A stretch of 64,000 nucleotides of DNA from positions 62,001-126,000 of the forward strand of contig JAJFHA010000022.1 of NCBI GenBank assembly GCA_021775875.1, read 5' to 3'. Source of the DNA: Hyphomicrobiales bacterium. Lineage in GTDB: Bacteria > Pseudomonadota > Alphaproteobacteria > Rhizobiales > NORP267. The notes under the pieces were generated by a model. It saw only the letters and a list, made by a program, of their open reading frames with translations. It did not search any database and was not told the origin of the DNA. This document shows positions 35,601 through 45,426 of the stretch, piece by piece (the first letter of the stretch is position 1; each line of letters opens with the position of its first letter). Position numbers and translations under genes: made by a program.

Positions 35601-36575
35601 ATGATTATGTTTACCTTGGCTCATTTCTCTGACCCTCATCTGGCGCTGACCCAAAAACCGTCGCTGCCTTACCTCATCAACAAACGCATTACAGGTTATC
35701 TGAACCTCCTTCGCCACCGCGCCCACAAGCATCAGGACTGGGCGCTGGAATTGTTGCTGGAAGATATGAAAAGCCGCCGACCTGACCATGTCGCCCTGAC
35801 CGGCGATCTGGTCAATCTCTCGCTTCCGGCAGAATTTTCCCGCACCCACGCCTGGCTCCGGGAAATAGGCACACCGGACAAGGTCAGTGTAATCCCCGGC
35901 AACCACGACGCGTATGTCAGAATTTCCGAAAAAGACGGCATCGCCAAATGGGCGGATTATATGACCGGCGATGTGCGCGACCATGCACCGGCGGATACAG
36001 TCCCGCTTTTTCCCTACCTGCGTATTCGCGGCGAAGTCGGCATTCTGGGCCTGTCCAGTGCTGTCACCACAGCGCCCTTTATGGCGACCGGAAAAATTGG
36101 AAAAATCCAGTTGGCAACGGCAGAAAAAATGCTGATTGCCATGAAAGAACAGAATATTTTCCGCGCCCTGCTGGTCCATCACCCGGTGATCGAAGGACAG
36201 GCCCCAAAATATAAACGGCTAAAAGACGCCGACAAATTGCTTGAAATGGTGGCCCGCACTGGCGTTGATCTGATCCTGCATGGCCACAATCACACCGATA
36301 CTATCGGCTGGTGCACAACGCCAACAGGCCGGGCGCCGGTTATCGGAGTTCCATCAGCATCTTCGATACAGCGCGAACACAGACCCCCGGCGCAATATAA
36401 TCTCTATGGAATTGCGCGCGATCAGGAAAACTGGAAAATCGACATGGTATCGCGTCGCCTCAAACCCAATACCAGAAATTTCCAAACCGTCCGCCGCATG
36501 AACCTTGTTCCCGGCTCAGGGGATCTGGACATATCCATAGGCGAGCAAGAGGACGATACCGGCGACAACGCCTAA
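35601..36575 (+). CDS. Calcineurin-like metallophosphoesterase
   Basis: A 324-residue member of the Icc/CpdA-like metallophosphoesterase superfamily. Metal-binding motifs in order are HFSDPHL (residues 7-13), TGDLVN, PGNHDAY and HGHNHTD, plus LVHHPVI. Substrates may be cyclic nucleotides or phospholipids; some relatives are lipid A or UDP-sugar hydrolases. The ATG at 35607 is an equally possible start. The last 60 bases overlap the 3' end of the convergent gene. Confidence 0.92.
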   Translation: MIMFTLAHFSDPHLALTQKPSLPYLINKRITGYLNLLRHRAHKHQDWALELLLEDMKSRRPDHVALTGDLVNLSLPAEFSRTHAWLREIGTPDKVSVIPGNHDAYVRISEKDGIAKWADYMTGDVRDHAPADTVPLFPYLRIRGEVGILGLSSAVTTAPFMATGKIGKIQLATAEKMLIAMKEQNIFRALLVHHPVIEGQAPKYKRLKDADKLLEMVARTGVDLILHGHNHTDTIGWCTTPTGRAPVIGVPSASSIQREHRPPAQYNLYGIARDQENWKIDMVSRRLKPNTRNFQTVRRMNLVPGSGDLDISIGEQEDDTGDNA

Positions 36576-37106
36576 GATAAATGACGCGATTGCAGATCCA
36601 AACCCGCCGCGACTTACAGAAACAACAGGTGCTGTATCCGCACTATCTTCGCTCTCGGTATCTTCCGCGACAACCGCAAAATCTCCAGCTGCCTCAAGCG
36701 CCTTTTCGCGTTCGATGATCCGATGAGCGGCATAATCGTGAATGCGCGCCGAAACCGTTTCTGGATCGGTTGATTCAAACAAAACCTGCCGCCCGTCCCG
36801 GGTATCGCGCATAAACCGGTAGGTGCGCCGGTCACGTCCCATCACCACAAAGGCAAGCATGTCGATCCAGAGCCGGGGCCGGTTACCCTTGCTCAACACA
36901 ATCTCAAACATATCGTTGTCGGGCGGAACAACATTCAGGCTCTCGCCGAGATTTCCAAACAAGACTTCAAGCCGCGCAATTTCAGCGCCGCGCATATCAG
37001 ATTGCACATCGGTCCGCTCGGCTTGCGCTTCGCGGGCGCGATGGATCGCTTCCTTCAACCGGGAATCCGGCGCTGGTGCAGGTACATTATCTTCTGTGTG
37101 TTCCAT
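36516..37106 (-). CDS. Tail-anchored membrane protein of unknown function
   Basis: A 196-residue protein from MEHTEDNVPAP. A charged helical N-terminus (KEAIHRAREAQAERTDVQ) leads to a compact domain (residues about 55-130: FEIVLSKGNRPRLWIDMLAFVVMGRDRRTYRFMRD). An acidic linker and one C-terminal membrane helix (AIASFILGVVAGIVLLLAY) follow, so the bulk is probably cytoplasmic. I do not know the family by name. The longer frame to 37337 has no family-like sequence. The 3' end overlaps the phosphoesterase gene by 60 bases on the other strand. Confidence 0.82.
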   Translation of the reverse strand: MEHTEDNVPAPAPDSRLKEAIHRAREAQAERTDVQSDMRGAEIARLEVLFGNLGESLNVVPPDNDMFEIVLSKGNRPRLWIDMLAFVVMGRDRRTYRFMRDTRDGRQVLFESTDPETVSARIHDYAAHRIIEREKALEAAGDFAVVAEDTESEDSADTAPVVSVSRGGFGSAIASFILGVVAGIVLLLAYGYVQIP

Positions 37107-37215
37107 GGCACTTACCAATTGAGTCGTGGCCGCATCGCGATCATAATAGCATGCTGGCCGGGAATGTTGAGTCCGGTCTGACTTACCCTTTCTAATCCCC
37201 CTTTGGAGCAAAATT

Positions 37216-37689
37216 ATGGAATTGCCAGCGAGCGCCCAGCGCTTCAAAAATGCCGCCACCGAAGCCGGGTTGGAAATCGACATTATGGAAATGCCGGATA
37301 GCACCAGAACCGCCGAAGAAGCAGCCGCCGCCTGCAAATGCGAAGTTGGTCAGATCGTCAAATCACTTGTATTTACCGGCCATGACAGCGGCGACATTTA
37401 TATGTTGCTGGTATCCGGCAGCAACCGCGTCAATCAAAAGGGAATAGCCGCTGAAATCGGCGAAGCCCTCGACCGCCCCGAAGCGGATTTCGTGCGCACA
37501 CATACGAGTTATGCAATTGGTGGCATCCCGCCGCTTGGCCATGCCACACCCATAAAAACCTGGCTCGATAAAGACCTGCTGCAATATAAAACGGTTTTCG
37601 CCGCTGCCGGGACTCCGCGCTGCATTTTCAGCGTTGATCCGCAAAAACTGGCGACGGCGGCAAATGCAACAATCACCACGGTCACCTGA
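37216..37689 (+). CDS. YbaK/EbsC-family aminoacyl-tRNA deacylase
   Basis: A 157-residue editing-domain protein. Family features are the N-terminal SAQRFKNAATEAGL, CEVGQIVKSLVF, the VSGSNRVNQKGIA segment with the invariant Lys, and TSYAIGGIPPLGH. Such proteins hydrolyse mischarged tRNAs (Cys-tRNA-Pro, Ala-tRNA-Pro and others); which one is not evident. The next gene starts 2 bases after its stop. Confidence 0.93.
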   Translation: MELPASAQRFKNAATEAGLEIDIMEMPDSTRTAEEAAAACKCEVGQIVKSLVFTGHDSGDIYMLLVSGSNRVNQKGIAAEIGEALDRPEADFVRTHTSYAIGGIPPLGHATPIKTWLDKDLLQYKTVFAAAGTPRCIFSVDPQKLATAANATITTVT

Positions 37690-37691
37690 AC

Positions 37692-38606
37692 ATGGATATT
37701 GCCACCCTGATTGGGCCCTGGTTGTGGGTGATCTTCACCCTTGTGGCATCCACCAGCCAGACATTTAGAAACGCCCTCCAGCACGACCTGACAAGCATTC
37801 TTGGCACCGCCGGGGCAACCAATGTCCGGTTCCTGTTTGGCCTGCCATTTGCCATAATATTTTTCGTCATTGTGACCAATTATTACGGTATGCTGGGCAT
37901 GCCCGAAGGCACCACACTATTATGGACTTTGCTTGGCGCGACGGCCCAGATTTTAGCAACGGCCCTGATGCTGGCCGCCATGCAACACCGCTCATTTGTT
38001 GTGTCGATTGCATTTGTCAAAACCGAAGCCGTGCAGGTTGCCCTGTTCGCCCTTGTGTTTCTCGGTGAGCTGATCTCGCTCTGGCTGGCCGTCGCCATTC
38101 TGGTGGCAACAACGGGCGTGGTTATCCTGTCGACAAAATCAAATACAGGAAATTTGCGAGGTGCAAGCGCGAAACCCGCTTTGATGGGGATCGCAGCTGG
38201 TGCACTATTCGCTTTGTCGGCGGTTGGGTTCCGGGGCGCTATTCGCTCGGTCGAGACGGATCATTTCGTGCTCGCAGCCACCACTATCCTTGTCATGGGT
38301 CTGACCATGCAAACCATTTTGGTGACCATCTGGCTGAAGTTACGGGCACCTGAAACCATCACAAAAATCATGTCCCATTGGCGCACTTCGCTCGGTGCCG
38401 GATTTTTGGGGGCATTCGCATCGCAAGCCTGGTTCCTGGCCTTCGCGCTTGAAAGCGTAGCCAAGGTCCGCACCCTCGCTCTTGTTGAAGTCTTGATCGC
38501 CGGCTTGATCTCAAAACGGCTATTTTCGCAAACCACCAGCAAACGCGAATATATTGGCATCGTCTTGATTATTGTGGGTGTCGTCATACTTCTGAATATG
38601 CGTTGA
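37692..38606 (+). CDS. EamA/DMT-superfamily transporter
   Basis: A 304-residue protein with about ten hydrophobic segments arranged as two EamA-like halves. The first half ends in the [36 protein letters not shown] region, a typical helix pair. Members export small metabolites or amino acids. Substrate unknown. Two bases separate it from the deacylase gene. Confidence 0.9.
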   Translation: MDIATLIGPWLWVIFTLVASTSQTFRNALQHDLTSILGTAGATNVRFLFGLPFAIIFFVIVTNYYGMLGMPEGTTLLWTLLGATAQILATALMLAAMQHRSFVVSIAFVKTEAVQVALFALVFLGELISLWLAVAILVATTGVVILSTKSNTGNLRGASAKPALMGIAAGALFALSAVGFRGAIRSVETDHFVLAATTILVMGLTMQTILVTIWLKLRAPETITKIMSHWRTSLGAGFLGAFASQAWFLAFALESVAKVRTLALVEVLIAGLISKRLFSQTTSKREYIGIVLIIVGVVILLNMR

Positions 38607-38674
38607 GCAATTGCCTGGACACAAAATTGCAGATAAGCAATGTGGCTGTTGTTCGAGAGGAACATAATATTTCC

Positions 38675-39601
38675 ATGTCCGTGGTTATCGAAATCAATGA
38701 CCTGACCAAGGTCTATGGCGACAATCTTGAAGCCCTTAAGGGTATCAATCTGGAAATCAGACGCGGTGAGATTTTTGCTTTGCTTGGCCCCAATGGCGCT
38801 GGCAAGACGACCCTTATCGGCATCATCTGCGGCATCGTGAATCCGTCCAGCGGCAGCGCCAGGGTCAACGGATTTGATGTCCAGAAAGATTATCTGAAAA
38901 GCCGCGCGGTGATTGGCTACGTACCCCAGGAACTGACCACCGAGACATTTGAAAGTGTCATGGATACGGTCAAATATTCACGCGGGTTGTTTGGCAAGAA
39001 ACCTGATGCCGCCCATATCGAAAAAGTGCTCCGCGCATTATCGCTGTGGGACCGCAAGGACAGTAGCATTATGTCTTTATCCGGCGGCATGAAGCGGCGT
39101 GTATTGATCGCCAAGGCGCTCTCGCATGAACCGGAAATCCTGTTCCTTGACGAACCGACAGCAGGTGTTGATGTGGAGTTGCGCAAGGAAATGTGGGGCG
39201 TTGTGCGGAACTTGCGTGATAACGGTGTCACCATTTTCCTGACCACTCATTATATCGAAGAAGCCGAACAAATGGCCGACCGGGTCGGTGTTATCGATCA
39301 GGGCCAACTGGTTCTGGTTGAAGATAAAGACAGCCTGATGCGCAAACTCGGTTCCAAGCAATTGACGCTGGATTTGCACAAGTCACTAAAGAGCATCCCG
39401 AAAACCGTTGCCCGCAAAGGGCTCACGCTCACCAACAATGGCACCCAACTGGTTTATTCCTACGATACAAAAGCGGAACGCACTGGAATAACCGCCTTGT
39501 TGAATGCCTTGAGCAAAGCGAAAATCAAATTCCGTGATCTCAGCACCAGCCAGAGTTCGCTGGAAGACATTTTTATCAGCCTGGTCGAGAAAAAGAAATG
39601 A
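38675..39601 (+). CDS. ABC-2 type transporter ATP-binding protein
   Basis: A 308-residue ATPase of the drug/NodI-type family. Walker A is [12 protein letters not shown] (about residues 40-51), the signature is [15 protein letters not shown] and Walker B is [12 protein letters not shown], with the H-loop in [18 protein letters not shown]-terminal domain of about 90 residues ([12 protein letters not shown]) is typical of exporters of this type. The start at MSVVIEIND is chosen over an upstream frame. It overlaps the permease gene by 4 bases. Confidence 0.96.
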   Translation: MSVVIEINDLTKVYGDNLEALKGINLEIRRGEIFALLGPNGAGKTTLIGIICGIVNPSSGSARVNGFDVQKDYLKSRAVIGYVPQELTTETFESVMDTVKYSRGLFGKKPDAAHIEKVLRALSLWDRKDSSIMSLSGGMKRRVLIAKALSHEPEILFLDEPTAGVDVELRKEMWGVVRNLRDNGVTIFLTTHYIEEAEQMADRVGVIDQGQLVLVEDKDSLMRKLGSKQLTLDLHKSLKSIPKTVARKGLTLTNNGTQLVYSYDTKAERTGITALLNALSKAKIKFRDLSTSQSSLEDIFISLVEKKK

Positions 39602-40359
39602 ACCTGCGCGCCGTCAAAGCCATCTATATGTTTGAGATGATGCGCACCTGGCGCACGCTGGCCCAGAGCATCGTTGCACCGGTCATTTCTACCATTTTGT
39701 ACTTTATCGTTTTCGGTGCGGCCATCGGTTCGCGTATCACCGAAGTCGAGGGTGTCAGCTATGGGACCTTCATCGTGCCCGGCCTGATCATGCTCTCGGT
39801 GCTCAACCAGAGCGTCTCAAACGCGTCTTTCGGAATTTATTTCCCTCGCTTTATCGGCACCATTTACGAAGTGCTTACCGCACCCATTAGCTTTTACGAA
39901 ATCACGCTCGGTTATGTGGGCGCAGCGGCAACCAAATCGATCATTCTCGGCCTGATCATTCTGGCGACCGCCGGGCTGTTTGTGCCACTGGAAATTGCCC
40001 ATCCCTGGTGGATGGCCCTGTTTCTGGTATTGACGGCGTTCAGCTTCAGCCTGTTCGGTTTTATCATCGGTATTTGGGCAGACAATTGGGAGAAGCTGCA
40101 AATCGTCCCGATGCTGCTGATCACCCCATTGGCGTTTCTTGGGGGTAGCTTTTATTCGGTCAGCATGTTGCCGCCTGCGTGGCAAACCGTGACCATGTTC
40201 AACCCGATCGTTTATTTGATCAGCGGGTTCCGCTGGAGTTTTTTTGAGATATCCGACGTCCCAGTCGAACTAAGCCTCACCATGGTCGGATTATTCATGC
40301 TGCTATGCCTGGTGGCGGTTTGGTGGATTTTCAAAACCGGATACCGCCTGCGCGACTAA
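39598..40359 (+). CDS. ABC-2 type transporter permease
   Basis: A 253-residue, six-helix permease of the ABC-2 family, with [30 protein letters not shown] near the first cytoplasmic loop and [20 protein letters not shown] before the last helices. With the upstream ATPase it forms an exporter (ATPase and permease dimers). Substrate unknown; drug, polysaccharide and lipid exporters share this architecture. Confidence 0.95.
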   Translation: MNLRAVKAIYMFEMMRTWRTLAQSIVAPVISTILYFIVFGAAIGSRITEVEGVSYGTFIVPGLIMLSVLNQSVSNASFGIYFPRFIGTIYEVLTAPISFYEITLGYVGAAATKSIILGLIILATAGLFVPLEIAHPWWMALFLVLTAFSFSLFGFIIGIWADNWEKLQIVPMLLITPLAFLGGSFYSVSMLPPAWQTVTMFNPIVYLISGFRWSFFEISDVPVELSLTMVGLFMLLCLVAVWWIFKTGYRLRD

Positions 40360-40374
40360 AACGCTTCGCTTAAA

Positions 40375-41016
40375 TCAGCAAGGCCGTTTGAACGCATCAC
40401 GCTGGCGCTCAATTTCCGGGCGGCAGACACATCCTTCAAGATGATCATTCACCATCCCCATCGCCTGCATGAAAGCATAAACCGTGGTCGGACCGACGAA
40501 TGACCAACCGCGCTTTTTCAGTTCTTTCGAGAGGTGCGTGGATTCCGGCGTTTTTCCCATGGCGGTCATGGCCGCATAATCGCAAACATCCGGGCGCGCC
40601 TCAGCACCTGGCTCGAACCCCCAGAAATACGCTGCCAGCGATCCGAATTCTTCGACCATTTCCAAAGCCCGGTTGGCATTGTTGATGGTGGAGACAATCT
40701 TGCCCCGGTGGCGAACAATCCCGGCATCCTGCACGAGACGCTCGATATCGCAATCGTCAAATTTGGCGATTTTTCCGAAATCAAAGCCTGCAAAGGCGGC
40801 GCGGAAATTCTCGCGCTTGCGCAGGATCGTCAGCCAGCTAAGGCCGGACTGAAACCCTTCCAGGCAGATTTTTTCAAAAAGCGTGTTGTCGTTTCCCTGA
40901 GGATTGCCCCATTCATTGTCGTGGTAATCCAGATAGTCAGGCTTGTTGCCGTGCCACCAGCATCTGACGATGCCGTCTTCACCCTGAATAAGACCTTTTG
41001 GTAATTCGTCTGACAT
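40375..41016 (-). CDS. tag: DNA-3-methyladenine glycosylase I
   Basis: Tag removes 3-methyladenine from alkylated DNA. The 213-residue protein has the N-terminal RCWWHGNKPDYLDYHDNEWG with the zinc-binding Cys/His and the substrate Tyr/Glu, LTILRKRENFRAAFAGFD and the C-terminal VGPTTVYAFMQAMGMVNDHLEGC. The start at 41016 is preceded by CGGAG with 9 bases spacing. Confidence 0.95.
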   Translation of the reverse strand: MSDELPKGLIQGEDGIVRCWWHGNKPDYLDYHDNEWGNPQGNDNTLFEKICLEGFQSGLSWLTILRKRENFRAAFAGFDFGKIAKFDDCDIERLVQDAGIVRHRGKIVSTINNANRALEMVEEFGSLAAYFWGFEPGAEARPDVCDYAAMTAMGKTPESTHLSKELKKRGWSFVGPTTVYAFMQAMGMVNDHLEGCVCRPEIERQRDAFKRPC

Positions 41017-41051
41017 CTTGTTTGCTCCGCCCGCTTTGCCGGCGGACTGGA

Positions 41052-41963
41052 CTAAATCCCAGGCACATCCGGCACGCAAATTTCTGTCTCTTCTTGCAAC
41101 AATGCTTTCAGTGACGCAAGTAACGGCGCGCGGATATCGCCGCGATCAAGCGCAAACGCGATATTGGCCGTCAAAAATCCAACCTTGCTGCCGCAATCGT
41201 AGCTCGTACCCTTGAAGGTATGTGCAAAGAATTCCTGCCGCGCCATGAGTTGCAGCATTGCATCTGTCAGTTGAACTTCACCGCCAGCGCCCTTTGTTTG
41301 GCCTGCCAAAATATCAAAAATTTTGGGTTGCAGAATATACCTGCCAAGGATCATCTTGTTTGAGGGCGCGGTGCCGGTGGGTGGTTTTTCAACCATGCCG
41401 GTAATTCCGTGAACACCATCAATTTCATCCCCAAGTGCGACGATGCCATATTGATGAGCTTCTTCCGGCGATACCTCTTCAACTGCAATAACATTGCCGC
41501 CATGGCGCTGATACACATCTACCATCTGGGCGAGGCACCCTTTTTCGCTGCGCACCAGCACATCCGGTAAAAGCAGGGCGAAAGGTTCGTCGCCAACCAA
41601 ATGCCGGGCGCACCAGACCGCGTGGCCAAGCCCGAGCGGCGATTGCTGGCGGGTAAAGCTGACCTCCCCCGGCCCCGGCAAATCTTCGGCCAAAGCCTCA
41701 AGCGCATCCGTTTTGCCGCGCTCCACCAAAGTCTGTTCAAGTTCAGCCTGGATATCGAAATGGTCTTCAATGACGCCCTTGTTGCGGCCCGTCACGAAAA
41801 TAAACTGCTCAATGCCGGCTTCGCGCGCCTCGTCCACCACATGCTGGATCAAGGGCCGATCGACAACGGTCAGCATTTCTTTTGGCATCGCCTTGGTGGC
41901 GGGAAGGAATCTTGTTCCAAGTCCGGCGACGGGAAACACCGCTTTTCTGATCGGTCGAGCCAT
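41052..41963 (-). CDS. galU: UTP-glucose-1-phosphate uridylyltransferase
   Basis: GalU makes UDP-glucose for exopolysaccharide, LPS and trehalose synthesis. The 303-residue protein has the nucleotidyltransferase signature PVAGLGTRFLPATKAMPKEML (starting at residue 12), LLPDVLVRSEKGCLAQM, and the sugar-binding VEKPPTGTAPSN. Length is normal. Confidence 0.97.
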   Translation of the reverse strand: MARPIRKAVFPVAGLGTRFLPATKAMPKEMLTVVDRPLIQHVVDEAREAGIEQFIFVTGRNKGVIEDHFDIQAELEQTLVERGKTDALEALAEDLPGPGEVSFTRQQSPLGLGHAVWCARHLVGDEPFALLLPDVLVRSEKGCLAQMVDVYQRHGGNVIAVEEVSPEEAHQYGIVALGDEIDGVHGITGMVEKPPTGTAPSNKMILGRYILQPKIFDILAGQTKGAGGEVQLTDAMLQLMARQEFFAHTFKGTSYDCGSKVGFLTANIAFALDRGDIRAPLLASLKALLQEETEICVPDVPGI

Positions 41964-42052
41964 GACGTAATCCTACCTTACAATTCCCGGGCAATTCCCC
42001 ACGAGATTATCAATTTCGGGAAAACAAGGCGTAAACGGTATTAAATGCTCTA

Positions 42053-43225
42053 TCACCCAGTCTCAGCGCCAGATTCCGGTAATACCAGATCGGCTTTCTT
42101 CATCCGCGAGAACAGGAACCAGATTATGATGCCGGCCACCACCAGAATGGCGATACCGAGCAATGGCCGGTAGAAAACCCAGGCGATTGCAATTGTGACA
42201 AGCGACAGGCTGCCCGCCAGCAAAGCGGAAACAAAGCTGATCCCGGTGCCGACAATCTGCCCAACCAACGGCACGATCGCAGCAATTGTCCGCAATACGC
42301 CAAACAGCAGCTTGAAGCCGATAAACATCATCATGAAGCCTGCAAACCGCAGCGCCCAGGTGAGATATTTGTTGCGCAGCTCCGCCGCCTTGAACATGGC
42401 GACGGCGGAAACAATGCCCATATCCAGCAATTCAATTGTGCCACCGGCTTCGGCCTGAAACGGAGCCAGACCGTTTCCCGCCTGCGCCGCGATGACACTG
42501 ACTTCGGTAGGCCTGACAATGGTGAGGTTGATCCGCAAATCGCCAATCGCAGGGGATTGCGGGTTGCCCACGTGGATGCTGCCATTGACGAGGCGGGCGC
42601 GATAGCCAAGGCTCGCCGGGATCGTCACATTATCCGATACCGGCAAGGCTTCTTCCCCGGAAATGGAGCCGATCAGGCTCGACGACAGCCGATACACCCC
42701 AACCGAGACCTGGTTGGCTTGCCATGAATCAGATGAAAGCGCCATTTGGCCAGGATTCCGATGCCCCGTCTGATTTTTGAAACGCGAAGAATCTATCACC
42801 TGCTCCGACCAGACCATCTCATAATTATAGGTGGTGACCGTCTCCGTCCCCCCACCAAATTTTTCGCGGGTCTCGCTGGTGGAGCTTTCCCACCATTGAT
42901 ACATTTCAACATCGCGGCCAAGACGGATGGCATTTTCAGAGACGCCCAATACCGGGTCCGTGACATTTTCGCTGGTTTCCGCGCGGCCGGTAAAATGGAT
43001 TAATTGCCCCTCGTTAGCAGGGTCGCGGGTGGCGGCATCAACTGAGACCACAAGACCGGCACCTTCTTGCAAAGTTTTATACCGCTCTACCGCCCGGCCC
43101 TCGTTCCAGAACAGGAACGGGAAAGCAATGACGATCAACAACAACCCGAAAAGCATGCCTGTGAGAGCACCTTTCATGCGTCCAAACCATGATTGACTGG
43201 TGGTTTCCTGAAAGCCGTTACTCAT
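42053..43225 (-). CDS. TMEM43 family membrane protein
   Basis: A 390-residue homologue of eukaryotic TMEM43/LUMA. A first membrane helix (ALTGMLFGLLLIVIAFPFLFWNEGRAVERYKTL) with the family's WNEGRAV motif is followed by a large periplasmic domain (residues about 45-270) and a cluster of three C-terminal helices. The bacterial function is unknown. Confidence 0.9.
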   Translation of the reverse strand: MSNGFQETTSQSWFGRMKGALTGMLFGLLLIVIAFPFLFWNEGRAVERYKTLQEGAGLVVSVDAATRDPANEGQLIHFTGRAETSENVTDPVLGVSENAIRLGRDVEMYQWWESSTSETREKFGGGTETVTTYNYEMVWSEQVIDSSRFKNQTGHRNPGQMALSSDSWQANQVSVGVYRLSSSLIGSISGEEALPVSDNVTIPASLGYRARLVNGSIHVGNPQSPAIGDLRINLTIVRPTEVSVIAAQAGNGLAPFQAEAGGTIELLDMGIVSAVAMFKAAELRNKYLTWALRFAGFMMMFIGFKLLFGVLRTIAAIVPLVGQIVGTGISFVSALLAGSLSLVTIAIAWVFYRPLLGIAILVVAGIIIWFLFSRMKKADLVLPESGAETG

Positions 43226-43325
43226 AATCGCATTCTCCGTCTATTGGAGTTGAACCCTAACATATCAGGAGGTTCAGGCAATGATCCGTAGTCGGAACAA
43301 CACCCATCACACAAAGTCCAGCGCA

Positions 43326-43355
43326 CAAAAAAAGGCGGCCCTTGCGGACCGCCTT
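43326..43355 (-). terminator. Rho-independent terminator after the glycine-zipper gene
   Basis: Stem AAGGCGGCCC/GGACCGCCTT with one mismatch and a 4-base loop, followed on the minus strand by a run of seven T. It lies 25 bases downstream of the glycine-zipper gene stop. Confidence 0.82.
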
Positions 43356-43379
43356 CTCATACATTTCTGAAAGCCGGTT

Positions 43380-43880
43380 TTACTGGCAGAATTGCCGCGG
43401 ACCGTTGCCATAAGGCTGGAACGTGCCGTCACCAGGGCGGAACGAGCGGTAGCGCCTGTCACAATCGGCATACCAACCCGGTGACCATGGCTCATAACCG
43501 CCACCGCGATGAGCCCGTACCGGTTGTTGATATCTGGCGGACTGCATGCAACGACCAAACTGGCGGTCGTAAGCCGCATTCCAGCGTGCATCATGGGTTG
43601 CGGCACCAGCGAGAGCGCCAACGCCGCCGCCGATCAGAGCACCACGGCCAGCAGACCGGCTACCTCTGGAACTACCAATAATGGCCCCCAGGGCGCCGCC
43701 AAGAAGCGCACCACCGACGGCACCTGATCCTGGGCTGCGAGCAACACGGTTCGCATGGTTTCTGGCTTCACGGTCACATTGTGCGCGCGAAGCAGCTTCT
43801 GCCGGGACTGAAACCGGGATGGCCAGTGAAGTCGACATAATCGCCGCCACCAGTAAGCTTGTTGTAAATTTCTGTTTCAT
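43380..43880 (-). CDS. Exported glycine-zipper protein
   Basis: A 166-residue protein with a signal peptide (about residues 1-30, ending PAEAA). Two glycine-zipper helices follow (GAVGGALLGGALGAIIGSS and GALIGGGVGALAGAATHDA, about residues 53-97), then a Cys-containing C-terminal part with NAAYDRQFGRCM. Glycine-zipper proteins insert in the outer membrane or envelope. The start is preceded by a strong GGAGG, and a terminator follows, so it is a well-expressed single gene. Confidence 0.87.
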   Translation of the reverse strand: MKQKFTTSLLVAAIMSTSLAIPVSVPAEAASRAQCDREARNHANRVARSPGSGAVGGALLGGALGAIIGSSRGSRSAGRGALIGGGVGALAGAATHDARWNAAYDRQFGRCMQSARYQQPVRAHRGGGYEPWSPGWYADCDRRYRSFRPGDGTFQPYGNGPRQFCQ

Positions 43881-43976
43881 GTTTACCTCCAAGGCTTATT
43901 GAAACACCATACCCTCACGGAAACATGATGAACACTGATTGAGGTCAATTCAAGACCTTTTTGGTTCCAAAGTGAA

Positions 43977-44681
43977 TCAGGCCACAACCCCGACATATTG
44001 GTTGAGGGTGTTTTCGTCCCGCAAAGCCTTGCTGTCGCCATTGTAAACGATCATGCCACGGTCCATGACAATAGTGGTTTCCGCAAACGCCAAAGCAAAT
44101 TTTACATGCTGCTCCACAAGCAAAATTGCCAGATTAAATTCGTCGCGCAAGCGGGTAATGATCTCGCCAAGTTCCTCCACTATCACTGGTGCCAGTCCTT
44201 CTGACGGCTCATCCATCAACAGCAATTTCGGGTTGCCAACAAGCGCCCGCGCAATCGCCAGCATCTGCTGTTCACCACCGGACAATTGGTTGCCCCGGTT
44301 CGAACGCCGCGCCGCCAGATTGGGAAATAAATCAAATACCTGCTCAACCGACCAGTCACCAGACTGGCGGGCCACATCGATATTTTCCTGCACCGTGAGG
44401 GACGGAAATACTTCCCGTTCCTGAGGCACATAGCCAATCCCCATCCGGCATCTTTTATACGCCGCTACCCGGGTCAGGTCTTTTGATTCGAACCGGATCG
44501 ACCCGTCGCGCAAATTGGCATGGCCCATAATGGTCGCCAGCAGCGACGATTTTCCGACCCCGTTACGACCGATAATTGAAACGCACTGGCCCTCCGAAAG
44601 GGTCAGATTCAAATTTTCAAGAACAATCGTTTCGCCATACCCGGCAGATACATTTTCAAGCTGAAGCAGCGGATCAGGCAT
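43977..44681 (-). CDS. livF: Branched-chain-type ABC transporter ATP-binding protein LivF
   Basis: A 234-residue ATPase. Walker A is GRNGVGKSSLLA (about residues 37-48), the signature is QLSGGEQQMLAIARAL and Walker B is LLLMDEPSEGLAP, the LivF form. It overlaps livG by 8 bases and is last in the livKHMGF order. The transporter family covers branched-chain amino acids, amides, urea and aromatic acids, so the livF name reflects family, not proven substrate. Confidence 0.95.
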   Translation of the reverse strand: MPDPLLQLENVSAGYGETIVLENLNLTLSEGQCVSIIGRNGVGKSSLLATIMGHANLRDGSIRFESKDLTRVAAYKRCRMGIGYVPQEREVFPSLTVQENIDVARQSGDWSVEQVFDLFPNLAARRSNRGNQLSGGEQQMLAIARALVGNPKLLLMDEPSEGLAPVIVEELGEIITRLRDEFNLAILLVEQHVKFALAFAETTIVMDRGMIVYNGDSKALRDENTLNQYVGVVA

Positions 44682-45426
44682 CGAGGCTCTCCCCCAGATA
44701 AACTGCCCGCACTTGCTCGTTTTCGGCAATTTCCTCGGGCGTGCCTTCGGTAAGAATAGCCCCGCTCACAAGCACACTGATACTTTTTGCAAACCTGAAC
44801 ACAACGTCCATGTCATGCTCGATGATCAAAACCGCAATATCGTCACCGAGCGCGTCCACCGCATCCAGAATGATAGGGGTCTCGGTAGAAGGTACACCTG
44901 CCGCTGGTTCATCCAGCAACAAAACTTTCGGAGACAGACCAAGCGTAATCGCGATTTCCACGAGCCGCTGGCGACCATAGGGCAATTCCTCGATCACGGT
45001 CAGGGCGTCGCTCTGCAGACCAAGCCGTTTCAGCAGGACCATAGCTTCATCGAGAACCTCAGAATTGCGCCACGCCTGGCTCCAGAATACATGATTTTTA
45101 CCCAACCGTTCCGAAACCGACAGAGCTACATTTTCCAGCGTGGTAAGTTTTCGGAAAAGCTGGTTTATCTGAAAAGTACGCGCGAGACCGTTTTTGACCC
45201 GGCCAGATTCACTCATATTGGTTACGTCGCGCTGTTCTAGAAAAATATTCCCCTGATCGGGCTTTAAAACACCGGTCATCAAATTTATAAGGGTTGTTTT
45301 ACCGGCACCATTTGGGCCGATAAGAGCGTGGCGCGCACCCGCTTCGAGAGTCAAATGCACATTTTGCGTAACTGCCAACGCACCGAAACTCTTGTACAAG
45401 CCACGAACTTCAAGAATACCGGTCAT
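44674..45426 (-). CDS. livG: Branched-chain-type ABC transporter ATP-binding protein LivG
   Basis: A 250-residue ATPase with Walker [17 protein letters not shown], the LivG-type ARTFQINQLFRKLTTLENV segment, Walker B VLLLDEPAAGVPSTE and the C-terminal LVSGAILTEGTPEEIAENE. The signature motif is poor (ELPYGRQRLVEIA, as in many LivG). The start overlaps the livM stop by ATGA. Confidence 0.95.
   Translation of the reverse strand: MTGILEVRGLYKSFGALAVTQNVHLTLEAGARHALIGPNGAGKTTLINLMTGVLKPDQGNIFLEQRDVTNMSESGRVKNGLARTFQINQLFRKLTTLENVALSVSERLGKNHVFWSQAWRNSEVLDEAMVLLKRLGLQSDALTVIEELPYGRQRLVEIAITLGLSPKVLLLDEPAAGVPSTETPIILDAVDALGDDIAVLIIEHDMDVVFRFAKSISVLVSGAILTEGTPEEIAENEQVRAVYLGESLDA

Noticed and set aside
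43930-43965. GGTC...GACC with TTTTT as a terminator
   Set aside because: The stem is only four or five base pairs and points the wrong way for livF, the gene whose end is nearest.
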